Positions 22,561 to 35,460 of a DNA stretch of 64,000 nt are shown here, one piece after another (position 1 is the first letter of the stretch; the number at the start of each line of letters is the position of its first letter). Location: the NCBI RefSeq assembly GCF_016545825.1, contig NC_052621.1, forward strand, positions 19,270,910-19,334,909, in the 5' to 3' direction. Origin of the DNA: Eucalyptus grandis (taxonomy: Eukaryota; Streptophyta; Magnoliopsida; Myrtales; Myrtaceae). The notes under the pieces were generated by a model. The model was given only the letters and a program-made list of their open reading frames with translations. It had not been told where the DNA came from and ran no database searches. The position numbers were made by a program, and so were the translations under genes.

Positions 22561-23639
22561 TGGGCCGAACATGATCCTCTTTACCTCTCTTCAACATTCA
22601 TATCGGTGAATAATCCGTGCGACCAACATACTTTGAGAGCTCGTTGCCATACATCTGTTAGGAATATATAGCAGCTCATAATGGGCATCACACTCTGAGT
22701 AGATTTAGTATGCAGTACCCTAGATCGATTAATCACATTTATATTTCTCTTGATCTCCTTTTAAACAACGATATATTGTATTCACAATTATGATTATCCC
22801 AAAAACAGTCATAATTGGTCGACCAGTGAATACAAAACTACAATGTGATTCTCCAAATTCGATCTTCCTCTTTCCTTCAAACTCTCAATTTCAGTTCAGC
22901 TTGCTTTTCTAGAAATGTCCCATTAGATTGAATTAACTCATGACCATTGACAACATCCTAAGATAGCAAACACTAAATAGAAATCTTGAGAATAAGTAAA
23001 AGTCATGAGGGCACTAAAATTGAGGAATTCTTTTTCTCAAGAGTCTTACACGGCATAAAAATTGAGATCAAACTTTTGCCACTCTTATTGGTCGTCTCAT
23101 GCATACGTAGTATAAAATACGTATTACGGTATTAACTCATTTCCCATGGAGCGTATGTCTACACCTTTAATACCGTACAGATGATATGTCAGACATACCT
23201 AATGTCTAACTTGAGTTCACGTATCTACTCATTCACAAAATTCATCAGAACTCACATCTGGCATCTTAAACATATAAAGTAAAATATGTGGGGTATTTTA
23301 CTTTCGGACATAGTGCATATCATGTCCTCATCTTAACACTTAGTTAATGCGACATATATATTTTAAGCTTGAGCTCTCGATTATCACCTAGATAATAAGC
23401 TTAAAAACCGTCTCATCTCTATTTATCACATAATAAATAGAGGCGATTACCTATGTGAGTGGGCTAATCTTATATCTGTCCAACATACTTTCTCAACTTA
23501 AAGTAATGCATTGAGCATTAAGATGCATAAAGATCAAACAAAGATTCATAGGCATTAATAATGAAAAACACAAGTTCATAAATGTGAACAACTCAGGGAA
23601 ATCACAATATTCAGTATATCAGCCTCTACGCAATCCTAG

Positions 23640-26600
23640 AGATTTCATATGGCCACAAAACACATCTCTAGGTATTGGCTTTGTCATAGGATCTGCTACC
23701 ATTCTATGAGTAGACATGTACTATAAGTTCACATCTTTTCGTGCAACCATATCCTTGACAAAATTATACTTGGTATCTATATGTTTAGTCTTGCAATGAT
23801 ATTTTGGATCTTTGGTGTACGCTATAACTGCTTGGCTATCATAGTTAACCAACAATGAATTTGCAGCACTTCCAATAATACCTATATGATCCAAAAATGT
23901 CTTAAGCTAAACACCTTCTTATATTGCTGCTGATAATGCCACGAACTCAACTTCCATTGTGGACAAGACTATACACGTTTGTTTCTTACTGCTTCAACAT
24001 ATGGTGCAACTATTCAGTAAGAAAACAAATCCTGAGGTAGATTTCCTTTCATCTAAATCTCCTCCCCAATCAGTATCAGAATAGCATTAGAGTCGCAGAT
24101 CCTTTCCTTGATAACTCAGCATATAATCAGTAGTTCCCTTTACATATCTCAGTATTCTCTTAATGGCTTTCCAATGTGCTTGACCTGGATTAGATAGGTA
24201 TATACTCACCATTCCAACTGCAAAACATATGTCAAGTCTTGTATACATCACGGCATACATCAAGCTCCCAACGGCATTAGCATAAGGAACATGTTTCATA
24301 TGTTCCTTCTCTTGTGGAGTCCTTGGACACAGTCTATGGCTCAATCCTTCACCTTTTGCAATAGGAGTGTTTATGGGTTTACAATCTTGCATACGAAATC
24401 GTTCAAGAACCTTATATATATGTTTCTTGCGAAAGAGATAGCGATCTCTTCGAACGATCTGTTGAAATCTTAACTCCAAGAATGTATGCAGCCTCACCCA
24501 TATCCTTCATCTCAAAGTTGGAAGACAACCAACTCTTGACAGTATTAACAAATTCCATATTGCTTCCAGCAATTAGTATATCATCAACATATAATGATAT
24601 AATCACAAATTGATCTTTGGATCTTTTGATATATACACAATGATCCTCATCTATCACTGTAAAATTATATGCCATTATGGCATTATGAAAACATATATAC
24701 CATTGTCTTGACGACTGCTTAAGGCTATATATCGATCTCAAAAGTTGACATACCTTTTTTTCTTGGCCTTTCATTATGAAACCAGTAGGTTGTTCCATAT
24801 ATATTTCTTCCTCTAATTCTCCATTGAGGAAAGCAGTCTTCACATCCATTTGATGTAACTCAAGAACCATACTAGCCACTATTGCCAGAATAATGCGAAT
24901 CGAGGTAAATCTCACTACAGGAGAAAATGTTTCTTCATAATCAATTTCTTCATGTTGATTATACCCCTTTACCACAAGGCGAGCCTTATGCCTTTCTATC
25001 GAGCCATCAGCTTTACGCTTTATTTTGAGAACCCACTTGTTCCCAATAGCTTTGCGTCCTTTTGGAAGATCAACCGGTTTCCAAACTTGGTTTGACTTCA
25101 TTGACTCAATCTCCTCTTCCATTGCATGAATCCATTTTTCCTTATTAGGGCAAGTTAGAGCCTCATTAATATTTCTTGGCTCATCCTCATCTTGTGGAGC
25201 AACCATAAAAGTTTCCCCTCCGATGTCCAAATGTTGACGGGAAATATTTTTGTGACTTATTCGTTGTATGGGAGATTGTACACTTTGCACATCATTCCCC
25301 ATCATGCTCCCACTCGGATTAGATAATGACGATATCATCTCATCATGTGGTTGTAATTGAGAATGAGTTGAATTAAATTTATCACTTCTCATGTTACTCC
25401 CACTTGGACGAACTCCACTAATATCATTATCTTGATCCAAGATTTCAAATAGGGAGTAATCTTCACCTATTTCGTCATTCTTAGGAAATTCATTCTCTAA
25501 GAATGTGACATCCCGTGATTCAAATTCAGTTATACTCCCACTTTCCTGCTCACCTATGAACACATACCCTTTCGAGTGTTCAAAGTATCTTATGAAAATA
25601 CTCTTCTTTCTTCTTGGACCCAATTTCCCAAACTTGTGAGAGGGCTCATGAGTATAGGCAGCACAACCCCATGGCTTAAGAAAACTTAAGTCCGGTTTTC
25701 TACTTGTCCATAACTCATATGGAGTGGAAGTAACTGATTTGGAAGGCACTCGGTTAAGTATATAGGCAGCAGTTAACAATGCATCACTCCAAAAAGTGAT
25801 AGGTAAGTTAGCATGCGACATCATGGGCCTAACCATTTCCAGTAGGGTTCTGTTTCTTCTCTCCGCAACACCATTTTGTTGAGGAGTATATGGAATAGAC
25901 AACTGTTTTTCTATTTCTTTTTCATCACATAATTTTCTGAACTCATCAGACAAATATACCCGTTCTCTATCAGATCATAATACTTTTATTTTCTTATCTA
26001 ATTGATTTTCTACCAAGTTCATAAACCTTTTGAAACAACTCAATGCTTCAGATTTATGAGAAATCAAATAGATATATCCGAATCGAGTATAATCATCGAT
26101 AAATGTGATAAAATAAACAGCCCCATGCCTTCCTCTTACATTCATCGGACCACAGACGTCAGAATAGATTAATTGCAAAGGAAATTAAGCTCTTTTACCT
26201 TTTCCAAATGATTTTCTTTGCGTTTTCCTACTAGGCAATGCTCACATATGGGCAAATCGACTTTTTCAATATTGCCTAACAAGCCCTATTTGGCTAGTCT
26301 ATTCATATGTTGTTGGCCAATATGACCAAGTCTAGCATGCCACACATTCACATCATTATCATATGAAGTAGAAGACGTGAAAAGGGAATAATAAATATTG
26401 ACATCACCACAGTCAACATTTAGTACAATAAAACCATCTAGAAAATGACCACAACCATTGTAGTTTGTATCCAAATACAAATCTACACCGCTATTATGGA
26501 AGTTCACACTAAAACCAAGCTTAACCAACACCAAAACAGATACTAAACTTCGACGAATTTCCGGAGCATATAGAACATCATGTAGGAACAAGGTGCGTCC

Positions 26601-27960
26601 ACCACGCATGTTCAATTGGCAGGTGTCAATCCCTTTAACTTCAGCTCTGGAGTTATTTCCTACATAGATCCACTTAGTTCCAATCGGAACTCATCGAAAT
26701 TCTACAAATGATTCTCTATCCTTCGTTACATGGTCTGTTGCTCCTGAATCTACAGTCTACAAAGGATTAGATTCAGTTAAGAATACAGAACTTGATACAT
26801 TAGCAAAGCTCTTAAGAGTACAAGGGGTGAGTACCTTCTTTGACTAGCGACAGTCGTGAGCGTAGTGACCCTTTTGGTCACAGTTGTAACACTTTACCCT
26901 TGAAATATTCTTCACTCGAGGACGTTTTCTTCTCTTATGTTGGTCAGCTCTTGGTTTCTTGCAAGAATGACTTAATCCCTTGCATTTCCACATATTGAAC
27001 GAATCAATGCGTTTGCGCTTAGAGCTCGAAGCTCCTTCTGAACTGGAAGCAATATAGCAAATATGTGTTTCCTTCTCAAATGCCTTGAGGCAGTCCTCTG
27101 TTAGCTCAAGGTGGCGCATAGCATTCTCAATTTCTTCCATAACATGGTCAAGAGCTTCTAGTGCTCCTTGCTTTTCAAGCACACATTGAATTTTCATATT
27201 CAATATTTCACAATTCTCGCCGTTCATTTTGTCTTCTTTATTCAAATAAGCAACTATGTTCTTAGTTGCTGAATCCATCGATCTGAACATATCAGACATA
27301 TATGCACGAATTATTAATGTCTATCATTTATGCATCTATTTTGCATAAAACCATCATATTAATGAATAATTTCAAATTAGGTTTCAGAATCAAGAGGTCA
27401 CTATGTTTCCAATCATCATCCAAAATCCTAACTTGGAGTTATTATTAATATAACATTTTATACAAAATAAATTCTTTGAAATTACAAAAATTTCAATGAA
27501 CTACCCATAATAGTTAATAATAATAGAAAGCAAATAGTATTTGATATCAAACAATGATATAATAATAATGCTTTCACATAATGCAATTAACATATCAGTT
27601 GTCACACCAACAACAACTAGGCAGAAAACATTACATAATATGTCCACAAAGCATACCAAATAAAGATCAGCCAAAATATCTAACACCAAGTCAATATACA
27701 AACTGGGAAAGATCATCTTTTGTTCAATTTCTTGATCATTTCCCTTATAACAATCAAGTAATAATCATCTATAAAAGCCATCACAATTTTCCTATACAAA
27801 GCAGCTCTGTTGACTTCCCATACGCGATTCAACACTCCTTGCCATTCTTATGGAAGAGTGTTCATGAAAAATTGCACCATCTCAAACTGTGGCATGGGAC
27901 GACCATTCCATATCACCTTTTGTATTTTTCCGTTGACTTCAAGAACGTGATCAATTAAGT
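23640..27960 (-). pseudogene. Copia gag-pol polyprotein, broken
   Basis: From right to left on the minus strand. Gag capsid remains lie at 27,960-27,780 (e.g. MPQFEMVQFFMNTLP). A zinc knuckle CYNCDQKGHYAHDC ends at about 26,847. The GAG-pre-integrase region is 26,615-26,286 (WHARLGHIGQQHMNRL). The integrase core is 26,178-25,975 (YSDVCGPM, FIDDYTRFGYIYL), then [19 protein letters not shown] is about 25,200-24,480, with [19 protein letters not shown] and YVDD at 24,580-24,591. RNase H is 24,090-23,640 (SDTDWGGD, STMEVEFVALS). Interruptions: a stop at 25,975-25,977 within integrase, a shift at about 24,450-24,497, a stop after DLRL at about 24,087 and several in RNase H and gag. RT class looks Tork/TNT1-like. 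No autonomous activity is possible from this copy. Confidence 0.92.
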
Positions 27961-28150
27961 CGCCACTCTCCCATCGATGATCAGTCAGCTTAGCTATCAA
28001 TTTAAAAAGCCTTTCCTTTTATTCATTGGTAATTGCGCGAATAGGTGTGCGCAACTTAAGGGGAGGCATTGTTCCTGCAACAAATGCATAACAAATAAGG
28101 GATCACATATAATCCACATAGACTTAATTGGAAAAAGAAACACATTCTTT

Positions 28151-28152
<2 letters not shown>

Positions 28153-28188
<36 letters not shown>
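28153..28188 (+). repeat. (CT)n microsatellite
   Basis: Uninterrupted CT run inside the Copia 5' untranslated region. Confidence 0.95.
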
Positions 28189-28191
<3 letters not shown>

Positions 28192-28739
28192 GTCAACGAT
28201 CAAAGTCAACGGCCAAGTCAATGGTCAACGGTCGAGGTTCGCCGGGTCGGGTCGTCGGGTTGGGCCGTTGGGCCGGGTTGGGCTAGGTCGGACGGATCGA
28301 CCCGGCACGTGCAGCACATGTGTAGCTGACGTCACGATGACGTCATATGGCGCGTGCCTCGCACACGCCAATGACGGCACACGCACACGTGCGCGCGTCG
28401 GCCACGCACGCTCGTGCGATGCACGCACCTGCCCCTGCGAATCGGCATGTGCAAGACGTTGTTTCGCTCCGGCTGCGTGTGGGGGCGCGTTCGGTGGGCT
28501 TTGGCGGCGTTCCGCCACTCGTCGCGCTCGTCTCGATGAGACCTTCCATCCAACGCCATCATAAATGGATTTCGACTTATAGAAACTCGAAAAAATGGAT
28601 GAACAGTGCTCGGGTGTCGGGATTTTTCCACCCCGATCGGTGTCGGCCGATTAATTTCACGAAAAATCAATTAGAAATCATCCATAAACATGAAAGGGGT
28701 CGGGAAAAATATGGAAAAGGATCGGGAAACAAGAACTAT

Positions 28740-28753
28740 GGCTCTGATACCAA
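28740..28753 (-). promoter_or_regulatory. Copia primer-binding site (tRNA-Met type)
   Basis: Minus strand reads TTGGTATCAGAGCC, the usual initiator-methionine tRNA complement, directly beside the right-hand LTR. Confidence 0.9.
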
Positions 28754-28754
28754 T

Positions 28755-29240
28755 GAAGGGAATATCGGATTCCCTAAAACCGGATTCGACACTAAATCGA
28801 ACCCCTAAAATGAATGCGGAAGACGAGCCCAAGAACAAACATGTATCACCGATCAAAGACACACCACGAAATCGAGCGCACCTTATTGTCCATAGATTAA
28901 ACACCAATGTTGAAGTTCGAGGAAGAATTTGATTCCAGTCTACCAAGGAGCGTACTATTGGTTCAAGGGGGAGAAAAAAATAAAACTTACGTTGGTTTTG
29001 GGAGAGGGGAAAAGAAAAGGCGTACGTACGTCCAAAAAGGTGCGTTTTCTTTTTCTTTTCTCCCCTTAAATACGTTTTCTCCAAAAGAAGTGTCCTTCGG
29101 TAAAAGACGTTCCCCCAAAAGTTACAACTCTTCAACGTATTCCTCCATCCATGGGTCCTAAGCTTGTGAGCCGGGCTTTTAGGCCAAACATGGGCGGACG
29201 GGCCTTAAGCCCATCGTCATACAAATAAATAAAACCAACA
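28755..29240 (-). repeat. Full 5' LTR of the Copia element (486 bp)
   Basis: Begins TGAAGGG and ends CCAACA on the plus strand, adjacent to the primer-binding site. Only its right half is preserved in the partner copy at 22,294-22,542. Confidence 0.88.
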
Positions 29241-29252
29241 TGGAAAAAGAAG

Positions 29253-29757
29253 ATGAAGGCGACGATGGGAGATCACTACAAAACATCTGATTTGCTCGCG
29301 GTGGTTTGCCAATCGGAAAGAGGGAGGGCACAGAGAGAGGGGGAGGTCGCGGTCCTCTCGTTAGTTCTGTGCGGTGGTTCATTGATTGCTCGCGGTCCTC
29401 TCGCTGGTCCCGTGTGGTGGTTCGTCGGTCGGAAAGAAGGAGGGCAGAGAGAGAGGGAAGTTGTGGTCCTCTCGTTGGTCCCGTGCGGTGGTTCGTCGGT
29501 TGCAGGCGGTCATTCGCCGGTCGGAAAGAGAGAGGGAGGTCGCACGCCGGTTGGTTGCTCGCGGTCATCTCGCCGGTATCCTCCTGGTTCGTCGGTTGCT
29601 CACGGTGGTTCGCTGGTCAGAAAAAGCAAGGAGAGAGAGGGACTTCGTCAGGGAGAGAGAGCGAGTGTAGAGAGGTGCAAAAAAAGAACCCGCGACAGAA
29701 AATGCTCTCTCCAGAGCTACATCACAGGAAAATTTTCATAATGGGCGCCTGAAATTG
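29253..29757 (+). repeat. Partial copy of the long inverted-repeat element seen at 55,887-57,715
   Basis: Shares GGTTGCTCGCGGTC.TCTCGCC, GGTATCCTCCTGGTTCGTCGG and AGGAAAATTTTCA.AATGGGCG with 57,400-57,650. It directly abuts the Copia LTR, so the Copia element may have inserted into it. The overlapping open frames are not genes. Confidence 0.7.
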
Positions 29758-30054
29758 GACACAGTGAGTTGTCTGTTAGTTTCGATGTATCTTTCATCAT
29801 TGTCGTTTCATGTCTTGACTCACGCTGTTTTGGGGTACGATGGTCATCGGTGAAGAGGAAAAATGACGAGCAGGAGGAGGACGGTGACTCACGTGTTTGA
29901 ATAGCTGTAGGGCAGCGATGTCTGAGAAAATCGGCATCGTATCTGAACAAAAAGAAAAGAAAGGGCATCGTGATCGTCTCGTTTCCCTTTATAATGTAGA
30001 AAAGCAAAAGGTACTGTAACTTCACTTATACTTCTTGTCCGGTATTCATCAATT

Positions 30055-30055
<1 letters not shown>

Positions 30056-30098
<43 letters not shown>
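30056..30098 (+). repeat. (CT)n microsatellite
   Basis: Uninterrupted CT run of about 43 bases. Confidence 0.95.
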
Positions 30099-30100
<2 letters not shown>

Positions 30101-32859
30101 ATTAAAATATCTAAATTTTAAACACTTCAACCTAATCATGCAAACAATTAAGAGGAGATCATACGTACATAAAAAGTATACAAATCACATAAGCAAGCAA
30201 TGTGAGAAATTTTACCATCCCTCTATTTACAAGAGGTCTCAAATTCAAATATTTTCATATCCTTATTTCATTTCCTTATTAGTCCACTCTGCCATGAAAA
30301 GTACTAGAAAATTTAAATATTAAACAATGCATTCCTCTTATTTTTAATTAGTCAACAGTGGTTTCGTAAAATACTTGATATACATGTCTCATACACATGC
30401 TAAGCAAACCCACAATCATTTTTATCTTACTTGTCCATATTTTGTTGTGAAATTTGTTTATTGCTAGAAAATGAAAATTGTCATATGTAAGTGGATAAAG
30501 AATGCGTAGTAGTAATTAAAAAGGAAGTTAGCAAAGGAGGGGTAACTAGTCAAGGTAGATTAACCGCTTGTCTAATTACTGTTTTATTTCTAATCGGAAG
30601 AGTTGTGAGGTAGTTTTAGGGATAAGATTTGCTTTTGTGAAAAGTCGAACGGAACTCACTTTTGACCTTAATACATACACATGTAGACGAGAAAGACAAT
30701 TTCAAAAGACCCGCCATTAAAATTCATTTTCTCAAAATACCTCCAAATTGTGCTACCGCTTTGCGATGGACCCCCTATCTCATTGCTGGTGATAAAAAGC
30801 ACCTTTGACGGCCACGGACGTCACGTGCGAAGATTTTCAATGTGTATTTTTAGAAAGTAATGCTATACATAGCAAGAAATCTTACACCGGCTGGTGAAAT
30901 GATGCCAAATATTACATGATATGTAATATGTTTTTACAGTAAAACCCTTACTCCTCTAGTATCTAATATCACAATTATATTTTAAACTCAATATCATCTG
31001 TTTCGAAAAATAACTATCATTATCTTATATTTCTTTTGGTCATTAAATACTAGCAAGATATATTGATAATAGCCTAGAGCATTGCCTTCTCAAAGAATAA
31101 GAGCTTAAAGTATACGGTAATATCAGTTTCTGGAGAATATATTCTCCAAACTTTTATCAGAGCTAAATTTGCCTCTTCTTTTAACTTTTAAGGGCTTCTT
31201 TATTCTCTGAACACTTCAGACAATGCAGATGAAGAAATATTCTTCGATGCTTAGGGTTGTGCATGACGAGCCCAATTCATCATAGCTTTTAGTATGGGTA
31301 AGGACTGACATGATTTAATGGTCAAAGAGCATTGGGTTACAATGCCTTTTGGGTTGAACTTGTTGCTTGATCTTTTTCAACATTGATATTTAATATATAT
31401 TTCTTGATATTGTAATTCATGTTAAGTTTTGTTAATAACAATAAATAGAGTAAAATGATAAAGAGATCAAATAAGTAAAATCGAGCAAATAATCAAGAAT
31501 TGCCATGACAAAACCAAAAACAAAAACAAAAACAAAAAAAACAAAAATAATCTTTGGCTACAAAGTTTTACATACAAGTTATTAGCTTATGTATCCACTT
31601 GTGAATTTATGCAATGGTTTATTAGAGTTGGAGATATTAAAAATAATTATGGCCATTTAATTCTATGCAATAGTATGCTGTACATACTGATTTAATTGCG
31701 TGCCTCACAACAATATGTTGTTTTAAGGATATTAATGTTCTGTGACCATTAGAAATATTTACAAGTTCAACAAATATTACATTTCTATGCACATTAATGA
31801 TCTAAAGTTCGTAGACATAGGTCTTTGCATATATTTTTTGCGATAGGCTTGGTGGTTGACCAAGTGCAGTATGAGAGTTATTCGGCGAACTCCAAGATCC
31901 AAATTTGGATTTCAAAATTCCTTTCGGTCTCAATTTCTCTATAAAAGGCAATTTTGGTAAAAGAGAGCAATCGATTTAGGACCTTTCTAGAGGTGAATCA
32001 CCAATGACGACGGAAGTATCCAAGCATTTCAAGAAGAAGAAGAAGAGAGATCCAACAGTCCATCGGAGCTGTCCAATTATTTGAAGTACGGAGATTATTT
32101 CTTTTTCACAAAAGAAAGTCACATAGGCATTAACATTTTAATAAAAAAAAGCCACCAAAGATTTTTTTACTAGAATTTGTCGCCAAAGTCACTTAAATGA
32201 TCATTTTTCCTCTCAAGTGACATTTAAGTAATCCAGCAAAAAGTTTTGACATATAAGTATCATAAAAAAATTTATGATATTTTGAATGTAGCTTTATAAG
32301 ATTATCTAGAAATGTTTATTATATCTCAAAATATTTTTTCTTTTTAAAATTCTATAGAGAAAGTAAAAGGTACATATATGAGGAAAAACACCATAAAAAA
32401 TCTCAATTACATTCACTATGCGAAAGTTCTTTTCATTTCTGAAATCGGATAAGCTACCCATCGCAAAAAGTTCCTAAACTTTACTTTTTGGGGGGGGTGT
32501 CTGCTCGAAACTTAGTTCACTATGTTATTATTGATGATAAAAAGTCGGAGTATTAACGGCAATAGGTATAGTTTATAATATTTGTGACATGATATATGTT
32601 TGGGGCTTCCCACTCGGCATAAGGGTTTCTTTCTTGTACTAAAAAAGCTTCATATGCAATGCTCACTCAAAAGGTAATTAGAAACGACAAAATCTCAAGT
32701 AGATAACAAAGGGACTAGGTGATATCATGATGACCATCAACGTAATCGCCATAAGAAGTACTCGCCATCATTCCTTCTTAGGCACGCTATGAACTCATCT
32801 TTCTCATCATTCATTTCTAATTCCTCGCCATAAAAGATGAACCTATTTCATTTATAGTT
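30099..32859. other. AT-rich non-coding DNA
   Basis: No gene or intact element recognised. Contains an (AAAAAC)n-like run at about 31,511-31,545. Confidence 0.5.
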
Positions 32860-33368
32860 GGGTTAATACCCTGAAAAACTCCAAACTTATACATTTATGA
32901 TAAATTTATCACAAATTATTTTTTTGATCATGAAAAATCCTAAACTGGTATACCTGTGACAAATTTACCCCGACTAACTATAAAAAACCCTAAACTGGTA
33001 CATTTATAACAAATTTACCCCAAACTAATTTATTTGACTGCAAAAAATCCTAAAATGGTAAATTTGTGACAAATATACCATATGCTAAATTGGATTAATA
33101 CCACAAAAATTACAAAAATTGTAAACAATGACAAACGGAGCGTAAAATCTTAAATTGGTATACCGATAAACTATCACGTGTCATTTAACTTAATAATTTG
33201 AGAATAAAATTGAACAAAAACTAACATAGGGTAAATTTGTCACAAGTGTACCAATTTATGGTAATTTTTTAAAGATATACCAGTTTTGGGTTTTTGGTGG
33301 TCAAAAAAATAATTTGGGGTAAATTTGTCACAAGTGTACTAGTTTGTAGTTTTTCAGGGTATTAACCC
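32860..33368. mobile_element. 509-bp MITE with 9-bp target duplication (MULE type)
   Basis: Starts GGGTTAATACCCTGAAAAAC and ends with the inverse ..TTTTTCAGGGTATTAACCC. It is flanked by identical 9-bp TTTATAGTT at 32,851-32,859 and 33,369-33,377. The interior repeats AAATTTGTCACAA / CCTAAACTGGTA phrases in both orientations. A 9-bp duplication with long inverted ends is the Mutator-like signature. No coding capacity. Confidence 0.88.
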
Positions 33369-33377
33369 TTTATAGTT

Positions 33378-34340
33378 TACACAACAATGGACACATTGTC
33401 CTTTCTCATTTTTCAATCATTTTACTTTTATATTCCTCTTTTGAAAGGTTTTTCTCTTCTTTTTTTCAAAGAAAAGAGACCCACACAAGTTCGCTATTCA
33501 AAGAAGGAAAGAGCGTTGAGGAACCATCACCGAGGCTGCATTATAACTCTTTGAAAGAAATTTTCTCCCTATTCAAAAGCAATATGATAAGAGATTTTGC
33601 TAGTGAATGGTACGAATGGTACTAATTAATTAATTAATTCATAAAGAAATTTACAGCCTTCAATACATTGACTGTCTTGTATTATGCAAGTGACCACAAC
33701 ATACGAGGACTTAAAAAGAGAGGATAATTACCGACAAAAATCCAATCCAATTACCCATATTGGTAATTGTATTTCGTACCATGCCGATTTATTTTCCTAT
33801 TGATAGTATATAAAGAGTCACACTAATTCTTTGAAAATCACGAATTATTTTCAACTAATTGCTTAATAAGTGCTTGTGATTTGTGAGGTATTATCTACCA
33901 TAATGCATAAATAATTTTGGCTTTTTAATTTTGTATTATGTAAAATATAATTTTCTACCCCCATTTTCTCCGTTTCTCATTTATACCCCTCTCTTATGCA
34001 AAACTGATGTGGGTCAATGTATCGGTCGTTCTTTAAAATAGTTAATGCAGCATTTGTCTTGGCACTATCAAGGTCTCGTCTGTTCTTTGAATAATGGACC
34101 TGTGGAGGTCATTTTGTCAGTCTCATCTCAGATTAAGTGTGGCGTTGTCGTTCGTTCCCCTCAAAAGAAGGTGAATCGGTTTTTTTTTTTTTTTTGTCAA
34201 AAGAAAGCAAATCATCGAGTCGTTGTCATTTCTCAGTATCATTTATTGGGGTTTATTCATCTCGTGCCTCACGCTTGGATTCCCAGGGGATAAAATTCGC
34301 AGGGGCAAGACTCGGATAAGAACAGAGCGATTCGAATTTC
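33378..34340. other. AT-rich non-coding DNA
   Basis: No recognised gene. Short (ATTA)n run near 33,624-33,642 and a poly-T at 34,180-34,194. Confidence 0.5.
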
Positions 34341-34702
34341 GATGAAAGTGAAGTCAGGTGAGAGAGAGAGAGAGCAAATAGTGAGACCAGACGAGAAAAA
34401 TGTGGAGAGAAGCTGTGGTTTTGGGGCCTCCAAGGCGATGGAGGTCGCCGCGTCTTTTTTTCGTGTCTTTTGCTGCAGGTATTTGTGTGTATTTGCCAGG
34501 ATTAACCATACCCTGCAGAACTGTAGAGCACGTTGTAGCCAAACACCCTAATTCAATCACTGTCATGGCACATCACAATATATATAAAGAACTTGTGGCA
34601 CTGGGGCATTGCAAAGTCGGACTCGACAAAACCATAAACGAAATACTTTGTGCCATGGTATGGAGTTCCTATGGTAACCCTTACAAGAGGTACTTATGCT
34701 AA
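34341..34702 (+). other. Unassigned exon-like open frame
   Basis: An open 100-codon frame (MWREAVVLGPPRRW..., 34,400-34,702) and an overlapping one exist in moderately GC-rich DNA. Neither resembles a family I know. Part of the 3' end (ATGCTAATTGCACACTTTCATCC) recurs at about 42,980-43,003, so it is probably repeat-derived. Confidence 0.2.
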
Positions 34703-34741
34703 TTGCACACTTTCATCCTTGCTAAATTAGCAATGCTAATG

Positions 34742-34779
<38 letters not shown>

Positions 34780-35200
34780 TGTTCTTTATATATAAAGACA
34801 CACGAGAACTCTAATCTCGTGTACAAAAAGGACACGGTGTACAAAAAGGACAAGATGATTACTGAGAGAGGGAGGAAGTAGAGTATCTTAGAGTAAATGA
34901 GGAATTTCGTGGCTTAAAGAAGAGTTAATACCTTGCTATATAAAAAAGGTTTGGATGAAATACTCATCGAAATATGGATCGATGAGTAAAGGTAGTGGAA
35001 TGTAATGGTAATCTGGAAGTAAATATGAACAATTGGGCGTTCTTTGATTGATTAAGAGTTCTTTATAAAAGTTACAATGCAGGAATATATAACTCTCAAT
35101 CGACTATTACAAGCGATTGCTAAGACTTCACTACTTAATACCTATATCGACTCCACTACTCATTAATTACTGTCGACTAAAATACTTGGCAGTTTTTTGG
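34650..35200 (+). repeat. Left flank segment, diverged copy of 42,930-43,260
   Basis: Phrases such as GCTAATTGCAC, CTCAATCGACTATTACA..GATTGCTAAGACT and CTCCACTACTC recur in the same order and orientation on the far side of the viral insert, e.g. GCAATTGACTGTTACAGATG with GGTTATCAAGACTCCATCAC at 43,040-43,080. Confidence 0.5.
34745..34778 (+). repeat. (AT)n microsatellite
   Basis: Uninterrupted AT run; the variant region 34,779-34,850 also holds a short repeated ACACG(A/G)..GTACAAAAAGGACA. Confidence 0.9.
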
Positions 35201-35460
35201 TGTCTGTCTCAACAAAAAATCACAAACGCTATCCTCATGACATGTTTATCTTATATTGATTTTCGTCTTACAAAACATTTGAAATTGATAACTCTATGAC
35301 ACATCTATCTCAAATTAATTTTTGTATAACAAAGGGCCCAAATTGGTACCTTGACCCGAATCTATCACCTATTGTCATTCCATTCTATATTCTATCAAAA
35401 TGCATCCGTGTCACGTGACAGATGATATAAAAAATGACAAACTCAACGTAGAAAATCTAC

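Larger units (their letters stand above)
22294..29240 (-). mobile_element. Degraded Ty1/Copia retrotransposon, minus orientation, one LTR truncated
   Basis: A full LTR (28,755-29,240, TG...CA) lies at the right and about 249 bp of the matching LTR at the left (22,294-22,542). Both end in AAATAAAACCAACA. Next to the right LTR is a primer-binding site complementary to initiator tRNA-Met (28,740-28,753), and next to the left LTR a purine tract. Inside, minus strand, the order is gag, GAG-pre-integrase, integrase, RT, RNase H, which is Copia order (integrase before RT). The outer ~240 bp of the left LTR are missing, so no target duplication can be seen. Stops and shifts break the coding region. 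Confidence 0.93.

Noticed and set aside
28225..28670. GC-rich frames in the Copia 5' region
   Set aside because: They lie between LTR/primer-binding site and gag and match no gag sequence.
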